Origin: Tessaracoccus lacteus
Lineage (GTDB): Bacteria; Actinomycetota; Actinomycetes; Propionibacteriales; Propionibacteriaceae
Length of the DNA stretch: 64,000 nucleotides
Assembly: GCF_029917005.1 (NCBI RefSeq)
Contig: NZ_CP123967.1
Coordinates: forward strand, 2,232,001 to 2,296,000
Direction of reading: 5' to 3'
A program made the position numbers and the translations under genes. This document shows, piece after piece, positions 17,779-26,488 of the stretch. A model generated the notes under the pieces. It saw only the letters and a program-made list of their open reading frames with translations. It had not been told where the DNA came from and did no database searches. Numbering within the stretch: position 1 is the first letter of the stretch; each line of letters begins with the position of its first letter.

Positions 17779-18915
17779 GTGCGAGTCGCGATTGTCGCGG
17801 AGAGCTTTCTCCCCACCCTCAACGGAGTCACCAACTCGGTGCTTCGCGTTCTGGAGCACCTGAAGGCCACCGGTCACGAGGCCATGGTCATCGCCCCGTC
17901 GGATGGCGACAAGGTCCCGTCCGAGTATCTCGGCTTCCCCATCGAGACCGTCGCTTCCGTCGGCCTCCCCTTCTACGACGACATCCGCGTGGTCACGACG
18001 ACCACCCACACGGTCACCCGCCTTCTGACGTCGTTCAACCCCGACGTGGTCCACCTGGCGGCTCCTGTCCTGCTCGGTTTCAAGGCCGCCTCGGTCGCCT
18101 CCCGGCTGGGGATCCCCGTCGTCGGCATCTTCCAGACGGACTTGCCGAGTTTCGCCACGCGCTACGGCTTCGGGCACTTCGAGCAGTTCCTGTGGCACCA
18201 CGTGCGGCGGGTGCACTCGCTGGCCGCCCTGAACTTCGCCCCCTCCAGCTACGCGCAGAACCAGCTCGTGACTCACGGCATCCCGCGCGTCGGGGTGTGG
18301 GCGCGCGGCGTCGACTCCCGCCGCTTCGACCCGGCCAAGCGTGACGCCTCATTCCGCGCCACGTTCGCCCCGAACGGCGAGCGGCTGATCGGGTACATGG
18401 GTCGGCTGGCCACCGAGAAGCGCGTCGAGGACCTCGCCGTCCTCTCGGACATCCCGGGCACCCGCATGGTGGTGATCGGCGACGGCCCGCTGCGGGGACA
18501 GCTTGAGGCGCGACTCCCCGGCGCGGTGTTCCTCGGCCAGCTCACGGGCGAGGACCTCCCCCGCGCCATGGCGAGCCTCGACCTGTTCGTCCACCCCGGG
18601 GAGCTGGAGACGTTCTGCCAGGCCATCCAGGAGGCCAAGGCTTCCGGGCTGCCCGTCGTCGCCCCGCGGCGGGGCGGCCCGATCGACCTGATCAGCCCAT
18701 CGCGCACCGGCTGGCTCTACGAACCGGGCGACCTGCGCGCCTTGCGGGGCTTCGTGACGGACCTGATCGGTGACGATGCGAAGCGTCGGGCCTTCGGCGA
18801 CACGGCAAGGGCCTCGACGCTGGACCGCTCGTGGGAGAGCATCTGCACCGAGCTCGTCGGCCACTACACCAAGGCCATCTCCATGTCCGTGCGCGGCCGC
18901 GCCCTCGCCGCCTGA
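17779..18915 (+). CDS. GT4 glycosyltransferase, MgtA/PimB-like mannosyltransferase
   Basis: A 378-residue GT-B enzyme. The N-terminus [20 protein letters not shown] and the C-terminal donor-binding part ([24 protein letters not shown], and E-x7-E within [20 protein letters not shown]) match GT4 enzymes of the actinobacterial MgtA group. That group uses GDP-mannose to build mannosylated glycolipids and lipoglycans at the membrane. The GTG start is supported by a -10 box 6 bases upstream. It appears monocistronic. Donor and acceptor are inferred from the family. Confidence 0.85.
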   Translation: MRVAIVAESFLPTLNGVTNSVLRVLEHLKATGHEAMVIAPSDGDKVPSEYLGFPIETVASVGLPFYDDIRVVTTTTHTVTRLLTSFNPDVVHLAAPVLLGFKAASVASRLGIPVVGIFQTDLPSFATRYGFGHFEQFLWHHVRRVHSLAALNFAPSSYAQNQLVTHGIPRVGVWARGVDSRRFDPAKRDASFRATFAPNGERLIGYMGRLATEKRVEDLAVLSDIPGTRMVVIGDGPLRGQLEARLPGAVFLGQLTGEDLPRAMASLDLFVHPGELETFCQAIQEAKASGLPVVAPRRGGPIDLISPSRTGWLYEPGDLRALRGFVTDLIGDDAKRRAFGDTARASTLDRSWESICTELVGHYTKAISMSVRGRALAA

Positions 18916-19036
18916 CCCGGCCGCGGCCGCCCGCTATCCTCCCCCACTCTGTCGTCCTCAGGCGGCCCTTCCCCCTCACCCGCCGCCTCATCGGCCTCCG
19001 AGCCACCCCAGTCCCGTCCCTCCCAGCCCATTTCCC

Positions 19037-19105
19037 GCACAACAGTGCGCATTTCGGCGACGCTGCAACATGCTGACAGCAGCCTCGAAATAGGCATTCT
19101 TGTGC
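19037..19105 (+). repeat. 69-bp palindromic element, copy A
   Basis: This is one of four elements of exactly 69 bp. It starts GCACAA, ends TTGTGC, and has GCTGCA at offset 25. The outer 20-base arms are imperfect inverted repeats (16 of 20 match). It is about 74% identical to copy B. It lies 29 bases beyond the stop of the gene-tail fragment at 19135. Confidence 0.85.
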
Positions 19106-19134
19106 ACAAGACTGAGGCCGGAAACAACGGGATC

Positions 19135-19182
19135 TCACGGCCGACCATCATGGCGACGACGCCGCACCTGCCGTACCAGGGA
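19135..19182 (-). pseudogene. Duplicated tail fragment of the DUF559/AbiEi-like gene
   Basis: On the minus strand this encodes LVRQVRRRRHDGRP and a stop, matching the end of the intact neighbour (LLWQIRRRHHGRRP and stop at 19324). The spacing from stop to the following 69-bp element is 29 bases in both cases, and the offset between the two copies is 189 bases. It is therefore the remnant of a tandem duplication covering gene tail plus element, or of a lost paralogue. Confidence 0.65.
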
Positions 19183-19225
19183 CCCCCGTGCGGACCGGTC
19201 GCCCTCCCACTCCAGCCCAGTTCCC

Positions 19226-19294
19226 GCACAACAATGCCTATGCCGGGTCCGCTGCAACATGAGCGCAGCTACGCCGAAATGCGCATTCTTGTGC
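19226..19294 (+). repeat. 69-bp palindromic element, copy B
   Basis: Same length, ends and central GCTGCA (offset 25) as copies A, C and D. It lies 29 bases beyond the stop codon of the DUF559/AbiEi-like gene, exactly 189 bases from copy A. The left arm has TGCCTAT and the right arm ATGCGCA; the two arm types are interchanged among copies. Confidence 0.85.
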
Positions 19295-19323
19295 ACAAGA
19301 CTCGAGCCAGGCAGCGCTGGCAC

Positions 19324-20133
19324 TCACGGCCGACGACCATGGTGCCGACGCCGGATCTGCCATAGGAGCCTCTCCTGGGTCTGCTCCCACCTCCACCAGA
19401 CATGGTCATAGCTCAGCCGGAGTGTGTCGTACCCGAGGAGCCTCGCGGACAGGTCCCGCTCCCGATCCAGGAACTGTTGCTCGCGACTCCGATGAAACTC
19501 ATCGCTGTCGCATTCGACGATCAGACTCTGACCCACCAGAAGGTCGACGCGGCCCACCCCCGACACGACGACCTGGGAGCGCACGCGCACCCCGCGGCGC
19601 TTCAGGAAGTACCGAACGCGGGTCTCCGTGCCGGACTCCGCCCGACGGAGTTGGCCGGCGAACCCCCGACGGTCCACCGGAAGCGCAGCGACGATGTCCT
19701 CCACCTCGTCCGGGCTGATAAGCCCCTTGTGGAGCGCCGATTCGACCACAATGAGGGTGGTTTCCATGTCGTGGTGCCGGGCAACCTGCCGCAGGCAATC
19801 GCGCAGAGGCCAGAGGGGAGTCCGCGGACGAGGCCCGGGGTCGGCATGCAGAACGTATTCCTCCCGTTCCACCGGTTGATTTCCCCTCCCGTAGACCGCA
19901 TGGATCCGGTCGTCGCGAGGGGTCCAGACGCCGTGCACCGCACACCCGGTCAGGCAGCCGAGCCTGCAACCGTCAACCAGACCCCGCACCACTCTCTGAT
20001 CGGCGTCGCGTCCCGCGTACCAGCCTCGCTGCACCCTGACGATGGTCCCCGCAGCCAAGGCGTCCTCGATGTCTCTGCGTCGCGCACCGGACCCCCGGAT
20101 ATCGGCGTAGGACTGCACTCCCGTGTAGATCAT
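19324..20133 (-). CDS. AbiEi-like / DUF559 (Vsr-fold) putative nuclease
   Basis: A 269-residue cytoplasmic protein. The N-terminal third (about 6-60: DIRGSGARRRDIEDALAAGT, IVRVQRGWYA) resembles the winged-helix region of AbiEi-type antitoxin-like proteins. The C-terminal part (about 165-265) has a PD-(D/E)XK-like pattern: E170, VDLLVG (D197) and VECDSDEFH (E207, D209). This pattern is typical of DUF559/Vsr-like domains. The ATG at 20133 is chosen since longer starts extend into the copy C repeat. It is flanked by 69-bp palindromic elements on both sides. No partner toxin gene is visible. The function is unknown; nuclease activity is inferred from the fold. Confidence 0.72.
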   Translation of the reverse strand: MIYTGVQSYADIRGSGARRRDIEDALAAGTIVRVQRGWYAGRDADQRVVRGLVDGCRLGCLTGCAVHGVWTPRDDRIHAVYGRGNQPVEREEYVLHADPGPRPRTPLWPLRDCLRQVARHHDMETTLIVVESALHKGLISPDEVEDIVAALPVDRRGFAGQLRRAESGTETRVRYFLKRRGVRVRSQVVVSGVGRVDLLVGQSLIVECDSDEFHRSREQQFLDRERDLSARLLGYDTLRLSYDHVWWRWEQTQERLLWQIRRRHHGRRP

Positions 20134-20217
20134 GCGTCCCAATGTCGCCGCCGCATCGGGCCTCGGCAACCCCTTCCGACGGGTTGTGGATGACTCGATC
20201 CGGTTTGTCCACAGCTG

Positions 20218-20286
20218 GCACAAAGATGCCTATTTCGAACCCGCTGCACTATACGGACACCGCGTCCGGCATAGGCATTGTTGTGC
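20218..20286 (+). repeat. 69-bp palindromic element, copy C
   Basis: It lies 84 bases upstream of the DUF559/AbiEi-like start. The ends are GCACAA and TTGTGC, with GCTGCA at offset 25. Its arms carry TGCCTAT and ATAGGCA, giving the best-matched inverted repeat of the four. It is about 80% identical to copy D. Confidence 0.85.
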
Positions 20287-20352
20287 TGGGTGGGCGCTGC
20301 GGTGACACGTGGATACGGGGACGGGCTGGCCGGGGCGGCTCCTCGACAGCCG

Positions 20353-20421
20353 GCACAAGAATGCCTATTTCGCACCCGCTGCAGAATACGGACGCCGTAG
20401 CCGATATGCGCATTTTTGTGC
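20353..20421 (+). repeat. 69-bp palindromic element, copy D
   Basis: It starts 135 bases after copy C in the same orientation, with the same 69-bp length and GCTGCA at offset 25. The tandem 41-bp repeats begin at the next base. Confidence 0.85.
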
Positions 20422-20544
20422 GGGACAGCGAAACGCCGGGTCAGGGCGGGACGTGAGGGGACGGGACAGCGAAACGCCGGATCAGGTCGGGACGCGAGGG
20501 GACGGGACAGCGAAACGCCGGGACAGGGCCGGACGTGGGGGGAC
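20422..20544. repeat. Three tandem 41-bp repeats
   Basis: Units begin GGGACAGCGAAACGCCGG at 20422, 20463 and 20504, each 41 bases apart. They abut copy D of the 69-bp element and lie just beyond the nnr stop at 20588. No coding potential or known motif is recognised. Confidence 0.8.
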
Positions 20545-20587
20545 GGCACCGGGACATGCAGGGACCGCGAGGTCAGGGCGGGGCCGG

Positions 20588-21973
20588 TCAGTCCGCGGCG
20601 ACCAATCCAGCGATCACCTCGGGAAGCCGACGGGCCAGCTCGTCGGGCGGGTAGGGGCCCGGGTTGCGAGCCGCTGCCATCGCCTGGACGCTGGACCCGG
20701 CTACGGCCGCCTGCCACGCGGGCAGCCCCGCCGCCAACAGAGCTCCGCAGATCCCGGCGAGCACGTCGCCCGATCCCGCTTGCGCGCTCCAGTGCGGCCC
20801 CGGCACGGCGATCGTCACGCGGCCTCCCGGCTCCGCGACATACTGCGTGGCGCCCTTGAGCAGAACGGTCGCCCCGGTCACCCGGGCCACCTCCCTGGCG
20901 CACGAGACCGGGCGCGACTCGACGTGGGAGCGGGAGCAGCCCAGTAGCCGGGCGAGCTCGCCCGCGTGGGGCGTGAGCAGCCAACCGTCGATCCTGCCGG
21001 GAAGGCTGTAGAGCGCGTCGGCGTCCACCACGGCGACGGGGGCGTGCAGTCGCGCGCTGGAGACCCGGCCGGACGCGCCCTCGTCCTCGCCCCAGCCGGA
21101 GCCGAGGACCGCGGCCTGGGCCCGGCCGTCACCCATCACGACGCTGGGATACCTGGTCAGGATGAGGCCGGAGTGCACGGGCCCGGCGTAGCGGACCATG
21201 CCCGTGCCGGCGTGCAGCGCCCCGGAGATGCCGAGCAGCGCCGCTCCCTGGTAGCGCGCCGACCCCGTGTCGAACAGCACGACGCCGCGCGCGTACTTGT
21301 CGGAGGAGGCGGTGGGAGTGGGCCACCAGGTGGCCACGTCGGCCTCCTCCGCCTGACGCAGCTGGGTGGCGGCGACCTCCACGCCGATGTCCACGACGTG
21401 CACCCTGCCGCACCGTCCGGCGGCTGGCTGGGCCACGTGACATGGCTTGAGAGCGGCGAAGGTGACGGTGCGGGTCGCGCGGAAGCTCGGCTGCCCAGCC
21501 CCGGAATCGGCGTCCAGCCCGCTCGGCAGGTCGACCGACAGCACGTCGATGGCCGACGAGTCACACGCTGCGGCGAACGTCGCGAGCGCCTGCGGGAGCC
21601 CGGGCCTTGAGCCGAGTCCCGCGACCGCATCGATAACGAGGCCGCAGTCCGGCAGGGCCTCCAGCGCCCCCAGCGCGTCGACGAACTGGCAGCCGGCCGC
21701 GCGCGCGGCCGCCTGCCCGGCGTCGTGTGTGCGGCCGAAGGCGGGCCACACGAGGACGCGTCGGTGAGCTGCCAGGATCGCGGCGGCGAAGAGCCCGTCG
21801 CCGCCGTTGTTGCCCCGACCCGCGACCACGAGCACCTGGCCGGCGGTGTTCACCTCCGCCGCGACTCGGGCCACCGCGCGGGCCGCCCGGCCCATCAGGT
21901 CGACGCCGGGGTTGGCGTCGAAGAAGCGCTGCTCGGCTGCCCTCATGCCCGCGGCGGTGACGACGGCCCTCAT
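20588..21973 (-). CDS. nnr: Bifunctional NAD(P)H-hydrate epimerase / ADP-dependent dehydratase
   Basis: A 461-residue repair enzyme. The N-terminal epimerase domain (1 to about 205) has VVAGRGNNGGDGLFAA and DAVAGLGSR, then VDLPSGLDADSG. The C-terminal ribokinase-like dehydratase domain (about 215-461) has LTPHAGELARLLG, LLKGATQYV and AGSGDVLAGI. Together they convert hydrated NADH/NADPH back to the normal cofactor. The ATG at 21973 is chosen because it overlaps the acpS stop (ATGA). It lies in the acpS-nnr operon, a common actinobacterial pairing. Confidence 0.94.
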   Translation of the reverse strand: MRAVVTAAGMRAAEQRFFDANPGVDLMGRAARAVARVAAEVNTAGQVLVVAGRGNNGGDGLFAAAILAAHRRVLVWPAFGRTHDAGQAAARAAGCQFVDALGALEALPDCGLVIDAVAGLGSRPGLPQALATFAAACDSSAIDVLSVDLPSGLDADSGAGQPSFRATRTVTFAALKPCHVAQPAAGRCGRVHVVDIGVEVAATQLRQAEEADVATWWPTPTASSDKYARGVVLFDTGSARYQGAALLGISGALHAGTGMVRYAGPVHSGLILTRYPSVVMGDGRAQAAVLGSGWGEDEGASGRVSSARLHAPVAVVDADALYSLPGRIDGWLLTPHAGELARLLGCSRSHVESRPVSCAREVARVTGATVLLKGATQYVAEPGGRVTIAVPGPHWSAQAGSGDVLAGICGALLAAGLPAWQAAVAGSSVQAMAAARNPGPYPPDELARRLPEVIAGLVAAD

Positions 21974-22320
21974 GCCTCGCACACCACCATCGTGGTGGCG
22001 AACCCGCCATCGTGGCTGATCGACAAGTGGATGCGCCCCACGCCGAGCTCCGCCACGCGCGCCGCGACCGTTCCCGTGTTCACGAACCTCGGCACGCCGT
22101 CGTCGTTCTTGACGACCTCGCAGTCGAGCCAGCGCATGCCGCCCGGCGAGCCGAGCGCCTTCGCGAAGGCCTCCTTCGCGGAGAACCGCGCGGCCTGGGA
22201 CTCGATCGAGAGCGTGCGTTCCAGGGGCGTCAGCAGTCGTTCCGCCAGGCCTGGCCGACGCTGAAGCATGTCGCGGAACCTGTCGATGACGATGAGGTCG
22301 GTGCCGATGCCAACGATCAT
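21970..22320 (-). CDS. acpS: Holo-[acyl-carrier-protein] synthase
   Basis: A 116-residue 4'-phosphopantetheinyl transferase that activates acyl carrier protein for fatty-acid synthesis. Residues include the Mg-binding Asp in GIGTDLIVIDRF and the RFSAKEAFAKAL motif with its Glu, then LSISHDG. Its ATG overlaps the stop of the truncated ATP-grasp gene upstream (ATGA). Translation was therefore originally coupled to a gene that is now broken, and the current promoter is not evident. Confidence 0.95.
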   Translation of the reverse strand: MIVGIGTDLIVIDRFRDMLQRRPGLAERLLTPLERTLSIESQAARFSAKEAFAKALGSPGGMRWLDCEVVKNDDGVPRFVNTGTVAARVAELGVGRIHLSISHDGGFATTMVVCEA

Positions 22321-22640
22321 GGCCTCACACTAGCCGCGACCACCGCCTCGGCAAGGGAGCCGACGGCCCGCCGCTGCGCCGCGTCGGGCAGAAGACTGAA
22401 CCCCAGCCACGGCTCGGTCAGTTCCACCTCCATCACGACCGGCCCGGCCTCGGTCGTGACGAGGTCGACGCGCGCATAGGTCGGCGTCGTCGGCAGGTCG
22501 GCGAGCACGGCCCGCGCCAGGTCGAGCTGAGGCGCGGTGGCCTCGACGACCTCCGCGGCCCGACCTGCGGCGACGATTCCGGGGAACCGGAGGAACGCGT
22601 GACTGTGGTGACCGTCGATGAACACCACCGCCGTCTCACC
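22317..22640 (-). pseudogene. C-terminal fragment of an ATP-grasp protein, 5' part lost
   Basis: Only about 107 codons remain. They begin at GETAVVFIDGHHSHAF and continue to ARVDLV, VVMEVELTEPWLGFSLL and a stop. This pattern (GE-x-(S/A)-x-VFIDG...SHA, then R-x-D and E-x-E-L-x-EP) is the C-terminal half of an ATP-grasp ligase-like protein. Upstream the frame runs into a stop within about 5 codons, and the sequence changes abruptly to an oppositely oriented ABC-ATPase fragment. A short product could still start at 22628 and keep acpS coupled. Confidence 0.7.
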
Positions 22641-22807
22641 TGTCGGCCGTGTTCATCTCGCACGTCCTGTCCGCGATCCAGTTCATGAGCGACCACTCGA
22701 TCGTGCTGCGCGGCGGACGGATCGTCGACGAGTTCCGGCGCGACGAGCTGTTCGACGACGGCCGGGACAACTACACCCGCGAGCTGATCCGCCCGTTCGA
22801 GGACTGA
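22640..22807 (+). pseudogene. C-terminal fragment of an ABC transporter ATPase
   Basis: The plus-strand frame reads LSAVFISHVLSAIQFMSDHS, then IVLRGGRIVDEF, then NYTRELIRPFED and a stop. This is the switch-histidine region (ISH) and tail of a peptide-type ABC ATPase. No Walker A, signature or Walker B is present; the sequence before 22640 belongs to another gene on the other strand. It is a non-functional remnant whose 5' portion has been removed or moved. Confidence 0.7.
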
Positions 22808-22811
22808 GCCG

Positions 22812-24644
<1,833 letters not shown>

Positions 24645-24652
24645 AGCCTGAA

Positions 24653-24658
24653 ACCGTA
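24653..24658 (-). promoter_or_regulatory. -10 box (TACGGT) for glmS
   Basis: TACGGT on the minus strand ends 8 bases before the glmS ATG, compatible with a leaderless or near-leaderless transcript. Confidence 0.4.
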
Positions 24659-24749
24659 CAGCACGAGTGAGCGTTTCTTGACATTGACCCGACCAACACT
24701 CCCGACTTCGGGTCAGCGGGGCCAGCTCCCCCGCAGCGCGCCCGGACGG

Positions 24750-24755
24750 TACGCT
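24750..24755 (+). promoter_or_regulatory. -10 box (TACGCT) for coaA
   Basis: TACGCT lies 31 bases before the coaA GTG. A good ribosome-binding site, GAAGGAG, sits at about 24776-24782, so this promoter would give a short leader rather than a leaderless mRNA. Confidence 0.4.
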
Positions 24756-24786
24756 TCTGGGGTCATTCACACCTGAAGGAGCCTTC

Positions 24787-25716
24787 GTGGCCGATCCGTT
24801 CATCACGCTGCAGCGCCGCGCGTGGGCCGACCTCGCCAACAACACCCAGATCGACCTGGACGAGGAGACCCTGGCGCGGCTGCGCGGTATCGGCGATCCC
24901 ACGAACGCTCTCGACATCGCCGAGGTCTACCGCCCCCTGACACAGCTCATCCACCTCTACAAGGAGAACAAGGGCCGGCTGTACGCGCAGAGCAACGGCT
25001 TCCTCGGCCTGGAGACGAGCCGCACGCCGTTCGTGATCGGTGTCGCGGGCTCGGTCGCCGTCGGCAAGTCGACCGTCTCGCGCCTGCTGCAGGAGCTGCT
25101 GCGCCGCGCCCCCGGCTCGCCGAAGGTCGACCTCGTCACCACCGACGGGTTCCTCTACCCGAACGCAGAGCTCCAGCGCCGCGGCCTCCTGGACCGCAAG
25201 GGCTTCCCCGAATCCTACGACCGCAGGGCGCTGATGCGCTTCGTGATGGAGGTGAAGTCGGGCGAGCCGAAGGTCGAGGCCCCCGTCTACAGCCACATGA
25301 CCTACGACATCACCGACGAGCGGATCTCGGTCGAGCGGCCGGACATCCTGATCGTCGAGGGCCTCAACGTGCTGCAGCCCGCGCGCGCCGAGATCGACCC
25401 GGGCCTGAGCCTGGCCGTCAGCGACTTCTTCGACTTTAGCGTCTTCGTCGACGCGACCGAGGACCTCATCAAGAGCTGGTTCCTCGACCGCTTCATGCAC
25501 CTGCGCGCCACGGCCTTCACCGACGAGCGCAGCTACTTCCGGCGCTTCACGCAGTACTCGGACGCCGACGCGCTGGAGTTCGGCCAGCAGGTGTGGGACA
25601 CGGTCAACGGCCCGAACCTGCGCCACAACATCGCCTCGACGCGCGACCGTGCCACCGCGATCCTCGTCAAGGGCCCCGGCCACCTCATCGACTCGATCCG
25701 GATCCGGAAGGTCTGA
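24787..25716 (+). CDS. coaA: Pantothenate kinase, type I
   Basis: A 309-residue enzyme that phosphorylates pantothenate, the first step of coenzyme A synthesis. It has P-loop GSVAVGKST (near residue 88), VTTDGFLYPN, KGFPESYD, YSHMTYDI and VEGLNVLQ, and ends GPGHLIDSIRIRKV, all typical of prokaryotic type I CoaA, usually feedback-inhibited by CoA. The GTG start follows GAAGGAG. It lies divergently from glmS and converges with the TRIC-like gene. Confidence 0.97.
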   Translation: MADPFITLQRRAWADLANNTQIDLDEETLARLRGIGDPTNALDIAEVYRPLTQLIHLYKENKGRLYAQSNGFLGLETSRTPFVIGVAGSVAVGKSTVSRLLQELLRRAPGSPKVDLVTTDGFLYPNAELQRRGLLDRKGFPESYDRRALMRFVMEVKSGEPKVEAPVYSHMTYDITDERISVERPDILIVEGLNVLQPARAEIDPGLSLAVSDFFDFSVFVDATEDLIKSWFLDRFMHLRATAFTDERSYFRRFTQYSDADALEFGQQVWDTVNGPNLRHNIASTRDRATAILVKGPGHLIDSIRIRKV

Positions 25717-25722
25717 GCCGGC

Positions 25723-26427
25723 TCAGGCGTCGCGGCGGAAACGCGGCCGCCAGCTGTCCTTGGATCGGCGCATCGCCTTGCGGAGCGCCGCGTTGAGGGT
25801 GACATCCTCGTGCGCGACCGGCAACACCAGTCCCTTCCAACGGGCCAGCAGGATCGTCGATGCCCCGACAACGATCGCCGCGACCGAGCCGATCACCGTC
25901 ATGCCGAAGTGGTGGAACACCACCGCGACGGCGGAGGCGAGGATCGCGGGCACGGCGTAGAGGGTGTTGCCGCCCAGGATGCCGGGGATGCGGCGGAGCA
26001 CCACGTCGCGCACGAAGCCGCCGCCGACGGCGGTGATGGTGCCGAGCATCAGGGCGGGCAGCACCCCGAAGCCGTGCTCGAGCGTCTTCATGGTGCCGGT
26101 CGCGGCCCAGGCTCCGACTGCGACCGCGTCGATGGGGGGCCAGATGCGGTCCCACCACCGCTTGGGCACGTGGATCAGCGCGACGATGCCGCAACCGCAC
26201 AGCGCGGTGGTCAGGTAGCGCCAGTCGGTCAGCGCGACGGGCGGGCCGACCTGCAGGAGCGTGTCGCGGATCATGCCGCCGCCCAGCCCGGTCATGATGC
26301 CGAGCACCAGGAAGGCGATGATGTCCATCCGCGCGCCGCGGGCGATCACGGCGCCGAGCATCGCGTTGAACAGCACGCCGATGAGGTCGACCCACTGCAG
26401 GAACGCCATCACGGCCTCGGAAGTCAC
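25723..26427 (-). CDS. TRIC-like cation channel family membrane protein
   Basis: A 234-residue protein with about seven helices. It contains two internal repeats, each with the diagnostic glycine-rich motif (TGLGGGMIRDTLL near residue 46 and TAVGGGFVRDVVL near 130). This is the UPF0126/YadS family, structurally related to TRIC cation channels. The start GTG/ATG region overlaps only the promoter of pepP. It ends 6 bases from coaA, convergent. The ion and role are not determinable here. Confidence 0.88.
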   Translation of the reverse strand: MTSEAVMAFLQWVDLIGVLFNAMLGAVIARGARMDIIAFLVLGIMTGLGGGMIRDTLLQVGPPVALTDWRYLTTALCGCGIVALIHVPKRWWDRIWPPIDAVAVGAWAATGTMKTLEHGFGVLPALMLGTITAVGGGFVRDVVLRRIPGILGGNTLYAVPAILASAVAVVFHHFGMTVIGSVAAIVVGASTILLARWKGLVLPVAHEDVTLNAALRKAMRRSKDSWRPRFRRDA

Positions 26428-26475
26428 GGCGGCAGTCTACGGGCATCCGAAATGTGGAACCCGCCGTCGTCGGCC

Positions 26476-26481
26476 TAGACT
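26476..26481 (+). promoter_or_regulatory. -10 box (TAGACT) for pepP
   Basis: TAGACT ends 7 bases before the ATG at 26489, a leaderless layout; no Shine-Dalgarno precedes the start. Confidence 0.55.
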
Positions 26482-26488
26482 CGAACCC

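Noticed and set aside
20130-20984. 284-codon minus-strand frame through elements C and D and nnr
   Set aside because: It mixes repeat DNA with an out-of-frame part of nnr, and no start signal is visible. The shared peptide pattern across elements is noted in a finding only.
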